Part shown: positions 38,801-49,445 of the stretch, piece after piece | Numbering within the stretch: the first letter of the stretch is position 1 | How the letters are laid out: each line of letters opens with the position of its first letter | Assembly (NCBI GenBank): GCA_011947345.1 | Contig: JAAVTG010000559.1 | Span: forward strand, 620,001 to 684,000 | Direction of reading: 5' to 3' | Length of the DNA: 64,000 nucleotides | Source of the DNA: Phytophthora quininea | Taxonomy: Eukaryota; Oomycota; Peronosporomycetes; Peronosporales; Peronosporaceae | Notes under the pieces: generated by a model | The model's database searches: none | Seen by the model: only the letters and a program-made list of their open reading frames with translations | What the model was told of the DNA's origin: nothing | Made by a program: the position numbers and the translations under genes

Positions 38801-40148
38801 ACACATCCTTAAACGATACGTCCCCAGTTTTTATATCCGCACGAAGACATGGTGACGCTGGACAGTTGACACTTTCGATCGACTCAAACGTAACGTGCCA
38901 GTGATAGCCATTCTCCTTCGTGGGACCGGTGCGCGACACCTCGACAGACCCAGCACCTGGCAAACTGCTGATCGCGCGTTTCATGTCGGCTGCGTCCGCG
39001 CTCGAACTCACCGTGGTCTTCTTACGCTTGAATGCCGTGACGTGTAGTGTTGAAGCGTCACTCCATGCCGCATCGATCGTTAGGTAGGTGGGGAAAACAT
39101 TCACGACTCCAAACTCCGTCTTGCCGATTCGGATTTGCTCGCCAGCCGCAATCATCGTCCTGAAGTCACTCGAAGTGGACACTGTCGTAGACGACGTCGT
39201 GACTTGGACGTTCCCCAACGCCGTGTCCATCAACTCAATCGTAGCCAACGTTGCGCCACGGACGTGATACGAATCCAACGGCAGCTCGGTATCTGTGAAC
39301 GGGGCAGTGGCGTGCACCGTGAACACCTCTCCTGCGATGCGGATCCAATCTCCGCGGTTAACCAGTCCGAGCATCGAGTAGCCCGTCGTATCCGCCGTCT
39401 TGGACCCTGCGGCTACGGTGGCTACTTTGTTTCCAGAGTTGCTTATCCAATTCCCTTTAAAGCCCACCGAGACGTCAAAGCTGCCTCCTATCATGTCAGT
39501 TCCATCAGTACTCGACACAATCTCCCACACTCCAGGTCGAAACCCAGCCACCCCCGTCGTCACGTGAGCGCCTTCAAACGAAAGCACTCGGTTCAAAGGC
39601 TGGGTCGGAAGACACCCCGTCGTATCTCCCTGGATCGTTTGGGCCTGCGGGCCACTCACCAAATAGTCTCCGTCGAAGGTGACCGTGTACACGTACCCGT
39701 TCTTGACAGAGTCGTAGGCAGACCTGGTCACTGCGACGCTGTCCACATTGGACATCTCCTCCAGCGCCATCTCGAACTCCACGTCGCTGGCGTTCCACGA
39801 GATGCAGGACGACACCTGAGCACTGATGGCGTTCTGGAACTGCAGCTTGTAGCCTCCCGCCAGCAGCGGTCCGTTGGCTGTGACTGCGAAAGTCTGCACC
39901 TCGTTGACACGATGAGCCACCTCCACCTTGTAGCCCAGCACGGGCGCTCCATTGACTCCTTCAGGCTTGACATTAAGTGGAGGAAAGAGCTGCACCCTTA
40001 GTGCCGTGCCACTGGCTGGAGACACCAAAACCTTCTCGGGAGGACCAGGAACATCTTCCGGCACGAAAAACTCGGCGTAGGAGACGCCCACTAGCAACAG
40101 TCCTGTACTCAGTAGAGAAAGAGTTCTTGTCCGTCGCCGTCGCTTCAT
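17835..40148 (-). CDS. Giant secreted fibronectin-III/beta-module protein (about 7,400 aa)
   Basis: A 22.3-kb minus-strand coding region. It begins with a signal peptide (basic start then LSLLSTGLLLVGVSYA) and ends GSFVYATVP with no membrane anchor, so secretion or wall attachment is inferred. Fibronectin-III-like domains recur (PDAPSNLDLLVVSGQEIEVF, ISSYIVQWDLNADF, TGQQYYIEVYAYNDDGKG). Between them I count about thirty copies of another module of roughly 90-130 residues with the pattern SG.F.L.F.G..T..I.WNA....V..AL..L..IG.V.V.RS...GY.WT.TF....GD.P.L. The coding frame changes some twenty-five times. At each junction I checked (38450, 35281, 26432) one base is missing from a run of four, and the two frames abut without loss of protein, so one gene is the best reading. 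No definite intron was found. It could be several adjacent genes, but no second signal peptide or stop-plus-start arrangement is visible. Confidence 0.8.
31497..31832 (-). repeat. Degenerate EVQ-type short repeat within the giant protein
   Basis: About ten consecutive units of 10-14 residues share the core (D/N)E(V/I/E)Q.(V/I), for example REIQAIM, DEIQVIKTT, DEVQTIVTS, DEVQALSL, DEVQAVMTT, YEVQQITV and DEVQSITV. In the rest of the protein this motif occurs singly at the start of a beta module; here it is amplified without the rest of the module. Confidence 0.75.
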
Positions 40149-40545
40149 GGGAGTCGTGGTCGTCTACAGTAGCTGTCCCTCCGTAGCGACTGATGCGCCT
40201 TGGGCTCTAGGAGGGAGCAGACGTCACAAATGAAATCCGCAGCGCGTCAAAAGCGTGGATCCCGTGCCCTTTCGGCCAGTCGTCGGTATTGCCAAGAATT
40301 GACGGACACGCATGACAGCAGCGCCGGGTCGTGGCGGGGAGTCGAGCTGGTAGGCGCGGTAGGAGCCACGGACACGGGTACGAAAGCAGATAGCAGGCCC
40401 CGCAGGAGGCAGCCCTGTGTAGCTGGGAGGGTGGGACTCACATGATTTGTTTTTAGTACACAAATTTATAGTGTTTTTTTATGAAAGTGGAATCACAATG
40501 GTTTCTCGCTATCGAAGCCGCCAGGACGCGCAAGCTTTTGGGATA
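39494..40545 (-). repeat. Inverted duplicate arm 1 (giant-gene start and promoter)
   Basis: The first 655 coding bases and about 395 upstream bases of the giant gene match, in reverse orientation, the right edge of the window (62945-64000). Coding differences seen by eye are few, for example Ala/Val in GPLLAGGY and Ser/Thr in EEMSNVDS. Similarity fades beyond about 40480-40545. Confidence 0.93.
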
Positions 40546-40733
40546 TTGATCCGTATTCGACACCACGCGCACCACGCCAACCTATTGTACAGGTTCAGTA
40601 CAGGCCCACATCTTCGGCACGTGAAGAAAGAATGCGTCTACTAGTGCTAAGAGGAGATTGCTGAAACACATCATGTTCAGTTATGGTTGACTTGAAGCTC
40701 ATACTGATTCTTGCTATCTAATAGCAGATCCAT

Positions 40734-41285
40734 CTACAGCACTCTTCTAATTGCCTCAGACGAACCTTCCACCACCTTCTCAACGGGCGTCCAGAAGATG
40801 CCGACCGAGTCGAGCTCGCTGCCACTTGTGCCGTAAAATCCGCCCAGCTGGTAGCCCATGGGCGCAACAGCCTTCTTAATATTTTTCGTGCGGCGTCCTC
40901 CCTCCACCGTCTTGCCACACTTGGTGGCGAACTGGATGTACACGATACGCGTGCGGCCGTCCTTCTTGCCCGTGTGGGCCTCCATGGCCGTGATGTAGTC
41001 ACCCGGATCGATCGTCAGGTCAAACGGGTCGCCGCCATCGCCACCGTGGGTCACGTTGGTCTTGAGTCCGTAGGCATCCGTGAAATCAACGCCGACGGCG
41101 TTGACGCGATGACCAGCGCGGATGTGGATGGCGTGCACGATTTGTCCAGGAGTGACGGCTTCTTCGTCCGAGTAGTCATCGCCGTGGCCCTCGCCGAAGA
41201 CATCGCTCCTGATGATGTCGGACCCAGCAAAGGCGCCATGCGCCACGAGCGCCACCGTAGCGAGCACTTGGAAGAGGAATCGCAT
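40734..41285 (-). CDS. Secreted jacalin-like lectin, copy A
   Basis: A 183-residue protein with a signal peptide (MRFLFQVLATVALVAHGAFA) and one jacalin-like domain: HAIHIRAGHRVNAVGVDFTD, the Gly-rich turn HGGDGGDPFDL, DYITAMEAHTG, TRIVYIQFATKCGKT and GYQLGGFYGTSGSELDSVG. Jacalin domains bind mannose or galactose-type glycans, so a secreted carbohydrate-binding role is inferred. There is no intron or frame break. The coding DNA matches copy B up to VEKVVE, after which the two C-termini differ (GSSEAIRRVL here). It is head-to-head with copy B across 1.56 kb, and its 3' end faces the start of the giant gene. Confidence 0.9.
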   Translation of the reverse strand: MRFLFQVLATVALVAHGAFAGSDIIRSDVFGEGHGDDYSDEEAVTPGQIVHAIHIRAGHRVNAVGVDFTDAYGLKTNVTHGGDGGDPFDLTIDPGDYITAMEAHTGKKDGRTRIVYIQFATKCGKTVEGGRRTKNIKKAVAPMGYQLGGFYGTSGSELDSVGIFWTPVEKVVEGSSEAIRRVL

Positions 41286-41312
41286 CGTCGCAGGTAGTTA
41301 CCGATAGAAGGC
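40768..41312 (-). repeat. 545-bp inverted-repeat arm (lectin A)
   Basis: This matches 42815-43359 in reverse orientation over 545 bases, covering the last bases of the 5' leader and most of the lectin coding sequence. No difference was seen in the stretches compared, which points to recent duplication or gene conversion. Confidence 0.92.
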
Positions 41313-41418
41313 AAAGGAAGAATGAATCGTCGCTGTGTGCAGTGTCGATCCTGGTCTGGAAGTGATTAGAAAACGCATCAACGGTCGTGGTGGGATTGGA
41401 GAGCGGAACAGGATGCGA

Positions 41419-41461
41419 GGAAAGCTGGGATCCATGTTGGGATCTGCCCGTTCAAATGAAA
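41419..41461 (-). promoter_or_regulatory. Lectin upstream box, copy A
   Basis: A conserved box 134 bases upstream of the copy A start. Shared blocks on the coding strand are TTTGAAC, GCAGATCCCAACAT and GGATCCCAGCTTTCC. It aligns with boxes upstream of all five other lectin copies. Confidence 0.75.
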
Positions 41462-41933
41462 AGAATGTTTCGTCCGAGGGGATGCAACAAGCGTGGACCA
41501 GCGCTACATGTGCCGGTTTTGTAGCCCTTATTTCTTTCGTCCATATACATGTACTACCGGTATTTTAATTATTAATACTTCGAGTGGGAGTTCACCAGGT
41601 GAATTACGCCCAGCCTGCAATTGTCTGCTGTACTGCAGTAGTTTTGAAGAAGCGTCGAAGCACAGGGTTTGTCCTATCGATTCAAGCTGCGCCAACGACG
41701 ATTTGCCGACAATTACCGTCCAAGCTGAAGGTCATCAATTTTGACGTGTTGCGTGCAGCAACCAAGTTGGCAGTACATACCTGTCGTCTGTACATGTACT
41801 TGCACCTTCTCAAAAGATTCCAGTCTCAGGTTAGAAGAGAGTCAATCGCCTTCTTCGCGGGCCATTTCGATAGGGGCAGCAGATGCGAAAAAATCTGTTC
41901 AAAGGGAGTTCGGAAACGTCTCTCATTAGTCCC

Positions 41934-42000
41934 GGTGCTGTACCAATACCATATTGGTACAGTACTTGGTACAGTACAGTATTGGCAATACGGTACCGGA
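41934..42000. repeat. Clustered GTAC-rich palindromes in the A/B spacer
   Basis: Overlapping short inverted repeats, including TACCAATA-cca-TATTGGTA and several GGTAC/AGTAC steps, lie midway between the divergent starts of lectins A and B. Function unknown. Confidence 0.5.
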
Positions 42001-42633
42001 ATGCTTACGGACAGCCGATCTTGGGATAAGGTCCGAATACTTATATTCGGAACGATGCGTAGGTAACAATTTACTCACTATTCGTCTGCCTATGAAAGAA
42101 AAGGCTTCCCGAATGCTGCAGAATCAAACTGTACAGCGCCTGGGAAGCATCCAGTTTCCGTTCCATCAATCCTCCTGGTTCAACAGAACCGCAGAGTATA
42201 ATCCAGTTCCCATTCAAGTCCCCGTCATCATCGTTGACTACTCATAATAAGCTGCAGTACTGCACCGAGTGCAGTACAGTGTGTAGGCGCGTTGAACGGT
42301 ATCATTGCTACTCACTACAGACTCTGTGCATGATAACTTCGCGAGTGCCACTAGTTCAATGTCGAATGGGTGGCTACGTTCTTTTCACTGCCACGAGTCC
42401 ATTGGGCGTGTACATATACTGCGCGATCTTACAAGGAGAGATAGATACCGGTAAGTGAGGGCAGATCAGAAGGACGTTGAAGTCGATCAGCATCATGTGC
42501 GTCGCGTCCCCAAAGGCTTTGGGGGTGTATTCCTTCCAGTATGCCAAAGCTCCAAGCGCGAGTCAATCTTTGACTCGCCACCTCCCTTTCTGCATTTGTT
42601 TACTGACAAGGATTCTCTGAAGACTGCACATCG

Positions 42634-42679
42634 ATTCTCTTCTTCTCGGTCCGATCTCAACATCGATCCCAGCTTTCCC
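42634..42679 (+). promoter_or_regulatory. Lectin upstream box, copy B
   Basis: A box 163 bases upstream of the copy B start with blocks TTCTTCTCGG, CCGATCTCAACAT and CGATCCCAGCTTTCC. It is preserved although the surrounding leader differs from that of copy A. Confidence 0.75.
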
Positions 42680-42814
42680 ATGTGTCTTGCGCCACGCAGT
42701 CCACCGTGGACTCCACGATACGAACTCGACCCAGAGATGAGGAAAGCACTATTAAATAATACTCCTGCAGCAAGCCTATCACGGACTGCGGCGTGGCGAC
42801 TAATTCTTCCTTTT

Positions 42815-43359
42815 GCCTTCTATCGGTAACTACCTGCGACGATGCGATTCCTCTTCCAAGTGCTCGCTACGGTGGCGCTCGTGGCGCATGGCGCCTTTGC
42901 TGGGTCCGACATCATCAGGAGCGATGTCTTCGGCGAGGGCCACGGCGATGACTACTCGGACGAAGAAGCCGTCACTCCTGGACAAATCGTGCACGCCATC
43001 CACATCCGCGCTGGTCATCGCGTCAACGCCGTCGGCGTTGATTTCACGGATGCCTACGGACTCAAGACCAACGTGACCCACGGTGGCGATGGCGGCGACC
43101 CGTTTGACCTGACGATCGATCCGGGTGACTACATCACGGCCATGGAGGCCCACACGGGCAAGAAGGACGGCCGCACGCGTATCGTGTACATCCAGTTCGC
43201 CACCAAGTGTGGCAAGACGGTGGAGGGAGGACGCCGCACGAAAAATATTAAGAAGGCTGTTGCGCCCATGGGCTACCAGCTGGGCGGATTTTACGGCACA
43301 AGTGGCAGCGAGCTCGACTCGGTCGGCATCTTCTGGACGCCCGTTGAGAAGGTGGTGGA
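42815..43359 (+). repeat. 545-bp inverted-repeat arm (lectin B)
   Basis: Inverted partner of 40768-41312; see lectin A. The match stops inside the last codons of both genes, so the two proteins share their domain but not their C-terminal residues. Confidence 0.92.
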
Positions 43360-43366
43360 GAATTAG
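42842..43366 (+). CDS. Secreted jacalin-like lectin, copy B
   Basis: 174 residues, intact. The signal peptide and jacalin domain are identical in protein sequence to copy A through VEKVVE, then a stop follows one residue later (EN). The copy lacks the ten-residue C-terminal extension of A. It is the rightward member of head-to-head pair A/B, with its own upstream box. Confidence 0.9.
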   Translation: MRFLFQVLATVALVAHGAFAGSDIIRSDVFGEGHGDDYSDEEAVTPGQIVHAIHIRAGHRVNAVGVDFTDAYGLKTNVTHGGDGGDPFDLTIDPGDYITAMEAHTGKKDGRTRIVYIQFATKCGKTVEGGRRTKNIKKAVAPMGYQLGGFYGTSGSELDSVGIFWTPVEKVVEN

Positions 43367-44368
43367 TAAGTGGATGGCGCTATTATCTGGCTGTATTTTG
43401 AAGCTCGAGCTGCCATTAGAATACGTGGCGTTGCCTATCCCTGGTGCTGATATTGTTTTCGTTTATGTTCTTAGTGATCAAGTGCAGAACACACTTTAGT
43501 TTACCATGCTTCAAGATCTCAACGCCATAATATTGTAGTGCGACGGTTCCCTTTCTCATTTTGCACTACTTGCGGCGAAACGTAATCGCCATCATACTAC
43601 TACGTAGCAGGCAGTGGTTTGGACCCGACAATAAGTATAGTGGCGGCACGACTATGTCGAACAGGTGTGAGAATGTTTAGACTGTTAATGGCCCGTTGAC
43701 ATTGGGGCATGCAGTTCGATTCCGCGTACCCCGGCGAATCCTGAAATGGAGTAAGCACCTCCTTCATAGTATCCTGTGGAATCTGTGAGGAATGAAAGAG
43801 CGGCCGTTACAATCAATAGCCATGCCAACCTATGGCCCGGAATTACTTCTGTTCTGGAAAAGTTAGGCTTTGACCCACCTGCGCCGCGAAACACGCCACC
43901 AGCAAGTCACCTTTGGATTCCACGAAACTAAGCAGAACGACTAAGTAGTATAGTACGATCGTAGCTAGAAAAACGGTTTATCCGACTGGTTAATCAACTT
44001 AAATTTCTTTCTTTTGCCCGGAATCGGAATCACGAAAATGAGACAAAAATAATAGCTGCAGCAGAAGCCATGACGGTAACCACCTTTTTCAAGTAGTAAG
44101 GAATACCGACATGGAGAACAATATGGATCGACGACAATTTCAGGCAATCGGAGGACTGCCAGGATATCGTGGCATGGGAGTACGCACAATGAATTGTGTT
44201 CAAGTCCCACACAAAAATGCTATGTATCCCTGGAAGATATCGGACTGCACTACTGCTTATAACATCCGGTAGCATTCAGAAAGCAACGATCCAACCTTTA
44301 AGAGGCACCTGAAAACAGCAACTAGAGCCAGTTATCAACAAAATACATCAGCAAGTGGAATTGTCGGC
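43367..44368. other. Gene-free stretch
   Basis: AT-richer sequence with no recognisable coding region; only short scattered palindromic words (TACTACTACGTAG-like) are seen. Confidence 0.5.
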
Positions 44369-44821
44369 ATGGAGGAAAGAAGCGATAACACAATCTCCAG
44401 CTCAGCTATTGGATCGCAATGGATTAGTTACTTACTACTGTATCAGAACTGGGCGATGCATCGGATAGCTTTAAGGAAGTTAAATCTAAGGCATGAAGGT
44501 TGGCAAGAGGGACTAGAATCAACAGGTCCATGCCTACAAGAAATCATTGATCATACCGTTTGGGAATGCCAAAAAGCTGGGAAAAAAACCTGGGAAAACT
44601 GGATGGGCAAGTGGATTGCACTGCAAATTAAAGGCGATCAACTCAAAGAACAACTTATGTTTATGAAAGCCACCGCAGCACGGGAAGCCCCCAAACATCA
44701 CACCGAATTTTTGCCGTGGATCAGCCATGTATCTGGACAATGGCTTCCTCATCATGCTGAAGCTATTCAAATATTATGGCGAATATGGTCGACACCACCA
44801 CCAGTATTTTATGGAGATTAA
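44369..44821 (+). mobile_element. LINE-type reverse-transcriptase 3' fragment (zinc-binding region)
   Basis: An open frame of 150 codons resembling the zinc-binding segment that follows the reverse transcriptase in non-LTR elements: an IIDHTVWECQKAGKKTWENW core, then Trp-rich helices. The upstream RT domain is absent, so the copy is truncated. It shares layout with the fragment at 62030-62834 (HIVWDCQRARQFW). Downstream, 44950-45186 is open but not recognised. Confidence 0.55.
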
Positions 44822-45496
44822 GGAACTTGGCGATTTTCAGGAATGAGAATTATTCAAGCGAAGATACAGTTCCGATTATTTAAGCTGGGGTATTCATCAA
44901 ATACGACCCTTAACAGTTCTTGGACAAGTAACCCGGCAACGGCCAATATTTGGACATTACTCACAGAATAATGATGACGATGGATCCAGCAATTGACAGA
45001 CCAGTACTAGCAGCGTGGAATTTACACGGACATCTCAACGTCGAAGAAAAAGGCTTCGCAGAAGTTGGTAGGGGGATCGCTTGCCGACACGTGGATACAG
45101 ATTCATGGCACTCCGTGGAATCAGGCATCGGACAATATCCATTGTATATGGATTGTTGTCGAGACGCTCGACACACTCAATATTAGAACAATGTCAATTC
45201 CTTGGGAAGACAATTGCAATGTATAGATCTAATTGTCGTTGAAGTGCTGTGCGGTCTTGTTTGACGAGTTGGCAGAGGCATAAATAATCACGTCTGCGGT
45301 CTCGAGGAACGAGGAAGTGGGAGAGCACGAGCGAGGTTTTTGCTAGACCACGGCGCACTCCAGCTCACACTTTTGAATCCACACTGCCGTTGCTCAACCT
45401 CCACGACATCCCCGCATCGAACCCCTCCGCTAACCACGCTACTATCGTAGGCAGTCTCGTCTCGAGTCACTCCGCTCAAGCCTGTTCCACCAACGA

Positions 45497-45955
45497 TGGC
45501 GATCAGCTCGGCGTTTGCTCCTCAAGTCTCCAGAAGAAACTAGCGCTATCCATCGGCTTTTGCTCTCCACAGGAGAGGAATCGATTAATTCTGGTAGCGC
45601 TTGTGTCTCCGCAGAGCCCAAGCGCAAGCACAGGAAATCTAAATCGACCCGCCCAGATACTTCAAAGAAGAAACGCACCAAAGCCTCTGGTGTTCGTACA
45701 CCAACGTCTGCAAGTCCGAGTGGTGTACGGCGAAGCCAGGCATCAGTCGTGCCCACCATCAGACGCCGCAGATCACCTGGGGAAGCCCAAGCAGCTATCG
45801 AAGAGAGATCCAAGTCCAGAGAGGAAGACCGCTCAAGGTACATCGATTTGTCTTGGCTTCCTGCTCAGGGCTTCGCATCAGCGGAGATACAAGCTGTATC
45901 AGTGATACTGATACAAAGGCCACAATCGCATCACGAGAGTGAGTTTGATGTTTGA
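45497..45955 (+). CDS. Basic Ser/Arg-rich hypothetical protein
   Basis: I do not recognise it. The frame from ATG 45497 (MAISSAF) continues after one missing base near 45511 into a 146-codon frame. It has an N-terminal helix (EETSAIHRLLLSTGEE), a basic low-complexity middle with nuclear-localisation-like KRKHRKSKS and SKKKRTK, an SR-like patch, and YIDLSWLP near the end. It precedes an oppositely oriented hAT remnant and could be part of a mobile element or a lineage-specific gene. Confidence 0.4.
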   Translation, partial: WRSARRLLLKSPEETSAIHRLLLSTGEESINSGSACVSAEPKRKHRKSKSTRPDTSKKKRTKASGVRTPTSASPSGVRRSQASVVPTIRRRRSPGEAQAAIEERSKSREEDRSRYIDLSWLPAQGFASAEIQAVSVILIQRPQSHHESEFDV

Positions 45956-46009
45956 AAATTCAATCGCATGTATCAACGTCACCATGATACTCTTGATACA
46001 GCATCAATA

Positions 46010-46480
46010 CCTAGCTGTCTTGCTGGCTTTGCAGTAGTCTTTTGTACTTTTGCCCGTTTGATTTCATAAGACAAAGCACTTCTGCACGTTTGTCGTCAAG
46101 GCATGTACGAAAATCGTTGATAATGTTTCCGCTTAGACTGAAGAATGGCTCTTGTGTTGCAGTAGACATCGGTTTGCAGAGATGCACTCTTCCAAGGACA
46201 GCAACCGAGGGAAAGTCTCTCTCTCCATGATCGCGGAATCATTTCAAGACGTCGGTAGTTCTGTAGAGTTCGAGTAGGCTGTACTCGCCGTCGTTCGATT
46301 GGCATGGCCAAGTTACCGATAGCTCTTTCCATTTCCACCAGATTTTGGTAGCCGCTCTTCCGTGGTTAGTTGTGGCTGACACTCGTGTGGATGGCACTTT
46401 AACATCTAACAACGAGCGAATGGGGTCGCTGGTGCTCTGATCAGCATGACACGAGCCACTAGATGGCGTAGTGCTCGGTG
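46010..46480 (-). mobile_element. hAT transposase C-terminal remnant
   Basis: The minus-strand frames give the hAT dimerisation pattern: LLELYRTTDVLK, a stop where a Trp is usual, then FPSVAVLGRVHLCKPMSTAT, QEPFFSLSGNIINDFRTCL and AEVLCLM. The motif order (FP..A.L.R, then S.A..E..FS..G, then R..L) matches hAT elements. Internal stops and frame changes show decay; no terminal repeats were identified. Confidence 0.65.
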
Positions 46481-46699
46481 TCATTCGACGCTTTCTGTAG
46501 CTTGAAAGCGCTTGGAATGTTTTTGCGAAGTGACATTAAGTTGGTTAAGACTAGCTCCTTTCCTACAGAGGCTTCCTTGTGGGCAATGCCTCCGTCGTCT
46601 CTAGACCAGTCGTTGCGCTTGATGAAATGCCTCTGATGATGCTGCCTGTTGATGCGGCTCCACTTGATTATGAAGCAAGCTAACGCAAGTGGCATGTTG

Positions 46700-47630
46700 A
46701 CGCGGCGGCAGCTTGCCGTCTACGAGCGTTGTCTTCAACCTTGCTCACCACTGCACCGCACTACACTTTCATAAGTTGAATATAGATGGCCTTGTGTTCT
46801 TGCTCTGCTTGATGGGGTGTTTTTAGTGGGAGTTGCTTCGACAAGCAATTTCTAAGGTACTAGTAGTAGTACTTGATATTGTATTTGGCGAGTATCGTCT
46901 CGAAGCACGTCAGTATCATTGATGTTGATGCAGGTTTATTGGCCGCATCAACATCCAGTTGATACACACGTTGTGCTACCTGTATCTGATGGGATATCAA
47001 GCACCATGGGATGATGCGAAGCCCTGTTCCTGCTACCTCCGTCGAGGTGGAACGACTGTTCTCGGCAGTGAAGTGAATGCTTGGAGGATAATATATGCGG
47101 AAGCGAATGAGTGCGAAGACGCTCGAGTCAATCCTCTCCTTGAGGATTAAGTAGGCAGAGAGGGTAGCATGAGAAGATAGCGAAGTAGAGGCCGAAGAGT
47201 ATGATTAGCTACGAGTAGAAGTTGCTAGCTGCCATTACGATCCTGGCAATATTGGACGAGGTCGTCACAATCAATATTGTGGAGAACAATTTTTGCAATG
47301 TAACAATGCCAATGTTTTTTTCGATCCCTGCCGTGGAAGGGCATAATGTGCACAGTAACATGACTGGGATCGGCGCAGCGAATCAGATATTAGAACCTGG
47401 CAAAACCTCTGGAGCTCGCCACGAGCAAAACACAATGATCGAGAGTTGCTGTCACTTCAACATGACATTTAACACATTTTCGCGGTACCGTGGGGGACAC
47501 CATCACGAGCAGAATCGCAAGCAGTGGGATTTCTGGCCAAAATGGAAGTTGATTTGATTAGCGGATTCTCTCGTCTGGAACGGATAATTTGTTCACTCTA
47601 TTTAATCAATACTTAATTCGCAGAATCCAG
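46700..47630. other. Gene-poor stretch
   Basis: No supported gene. Short open frames at 46959-47150 and 47222-47557 have no recognisable domain and are judged to be chance. Confidence 0.45.
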
Positions 47631-48330
47631 CTAAACTCGCGTGATCCAAACAATTTGCGGACCTTCTAGAGGAATGTCCTTCGGAGAATCAAAGCCCAAT
47701 TGACGTTCTGCAATCACTGAGCGATCGCAACGGAGACTCGTCGCATGCTGGTAGTTCGTAGTGCATCTTGAAAGAACTTCGCAGATTAGCGACGTTAGGC
47801 ATTTCTGCCACTCCTTTCGCATATCCACGTGGCGTGGAAAACAATAGCAATTTGCTCTTTACACAGAAGCAGCCATTCATTTTGATTTCCCTCCAGCTCG
47901 TGCGGATATCTTGTGGTTTTGAAAAAAAAGAGCAGTCTCCAGGTTAGAGGTGGTCGGTGGACGGATGACCACGGAGCCCAGATTTGTCTCCACATTTGTT
48001 CTAAGGCTGGGCACGTACGTATAAATGCAGTGCTCAGCCGCTTCAATAGCTTGACACAAAGGACGAACACACTGTTAAATACTTGGATTCAACGATCTTA
48101 AGAAGTAGTGCCGCGAAGCCCACAGTTAATTCTCCAAAATACAAGTGCAGCATTACGTCATGAACCACAGGTAGCACGTACCCACGAAGCGATAAGAGGC
48201 TAGACAATGCTTGATGAACACGTTGTCGAGCTGGCCAAAACGGAAGAAGTAGCCATGTTTGACTTTCACGGACCACGCGAGTGGTTTGGCACACGAAGAC
48301 TTCAGCGAGATCTTGTTGCAATAACAGCAC
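47631..48330 (-). mobile_element. LINE-type 3' fragment, decayed, reverse orientation
   Basis: On the minus strand, LPVVHDVMLHLYFGELTVG is followed by CQAIEAAEHCIYT and CPALEQMWRQIWAPW, matching the order of the zinc-binding region downstream of LINE reverse transcriptases (leader helix, C..(A/E)xEaaeH....Cp...W). At least two frame changes separate the pieces. Confidence 0.5.
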
Positions 48331-48705
48331 CCAGAACGAAACCCGCCTGGAATTACCTTTACAATAGGATTAGTAATATTTTGTCAAGTCTCGAAAAATA
48401 TAAGAAAAAAAACATTCAAACGAAATAGAAGGCCATTTAACACTAGTCATCGTGTTCCAGGCAATGGTAGCTCCATGCACCACCGTGCCGGCCGCTAACG
48501 CAGTAGTAAAGTTACGACGGCTACGGACTGACAGTGGAGCGAGGTTGTCGTCAATGAGTGTCATTCTTTAGTGGGGATAGATAACGGTCTAACACAGGAT
48601 TCATGCCACTTTAATGAATGAAATTGAAAGAATGAACTATTTTGTGGAGTCCTCGCCTCAAGGTTCACGCTTCTTTAATAACACGACTGCCATGTATTAG
48701 CGATA

Positions 48706-49250
48706 TCATCTTTGCGGAGCCGGGGTTTCCGGTTTCGTGTCGACGGCCGTCCAAATGACACCGTCCGCGTCGAGCTCCTTGCTGCTCGATTCGAAAAAGC
48801 CGCCCATCTGGTTGCCCGTAGCAGCTACTGGATTCCCATAATTGTTGTTGCGAGTTCCCCTCCAGCGTGTTGTTCTTGTTGGTGACGAACTGAATGTACA
48901 CGATGCTCGTTTCGCCGTGCTTCTCGCCTATGTGAGCCTGCATCGTTGTGACGTACTCGCCTTCTCCAAGCTTTAAGTCGAACGGGTCACCACCATCGCC
49001 GCCATGGTACAATTATTCTGGATCCCGTAGGGATCCGTGAAGTCGATGCCGACGCCGTTCACACGCCTACCAGCGCGGATATGGATGGCTTGCACTTTTA
49101 CCCGGCCACGACGGTATCTTCGTCGGAGTACTCGTGGCCACGGGACCCACCGAACTTGAGATCCTTAACCACGCCCCAGGCGCCCCAATCAGCTAGGGCT
49201 CCACGAGTCACGAGTGCCATTGTAGCAAGCGTCTGGAAAATGAACCTCAT
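48706..49250 (-). CDS. Secreted jacalin-like lectin, copy C (frame-broken)
   Basis: Begins MRFIFQTLATMALVTRGALA (signal peptide) and continues through SRGHEYSDED, AIHIRAGRRVNGVGIDFTD, HGGDGGDPFDLKLGEGEY, TSIVYIQFVTNKNNTLEG and a C-terminal SKELDADGVIWTAVD. Three frame changes are seen, near 49101 (ccc), 49011 (aa) and 48857-48860 (C4), each consistent with one missing base. Either sequence error or early pseudogenisation is possible; the conserved domain ends argue for the former. It is most similar to copy D, its head-to-head partner. Confidence 0.75.
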
Positions 49251-49397
49251 TGTTGCAGGGAGTCTTTGGCGCGGATGGTGGAGAAGGCAAAATTGTGAGT
49301 GATTTGCCGGCCCACAGTGTCGCCACTAAACTAACTACAGATACGAGCAGAGTAGTTTTCACGGTAACGTGATGTCGACTCCATCACGCACTGCGTA

Positions 49398-49445
49398 GGA
49401 AAACTGGGATCGATGTCGGGATCGGCCCGTTGAAAAGAAAAGAAC
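49398..49445 (-). promoter_or_regulatory. Lectin upstream box, copy C
   Basis: A box 148 bases upstream of the copy C start, with coding-strand blocks GGTTCTTTTCTTTTCAAC, GGGCCGATCCCGACAT and CGATCCCAG. It is nearly the same as the copy D box. Confidence 0.75.

Noticed and set aside
39135..40001. 288-codon plus-strand open frame
   Set aside because: Antisense to the giant gene start; its counterpart exists at the inverted copy only because the DNA is duplicated.
41584..42066. 160-codon open frame between lectins A and B
   Set aside because: Repetitive GTAC-rich composition, no domain, and it lies in the shared promoter spacer.
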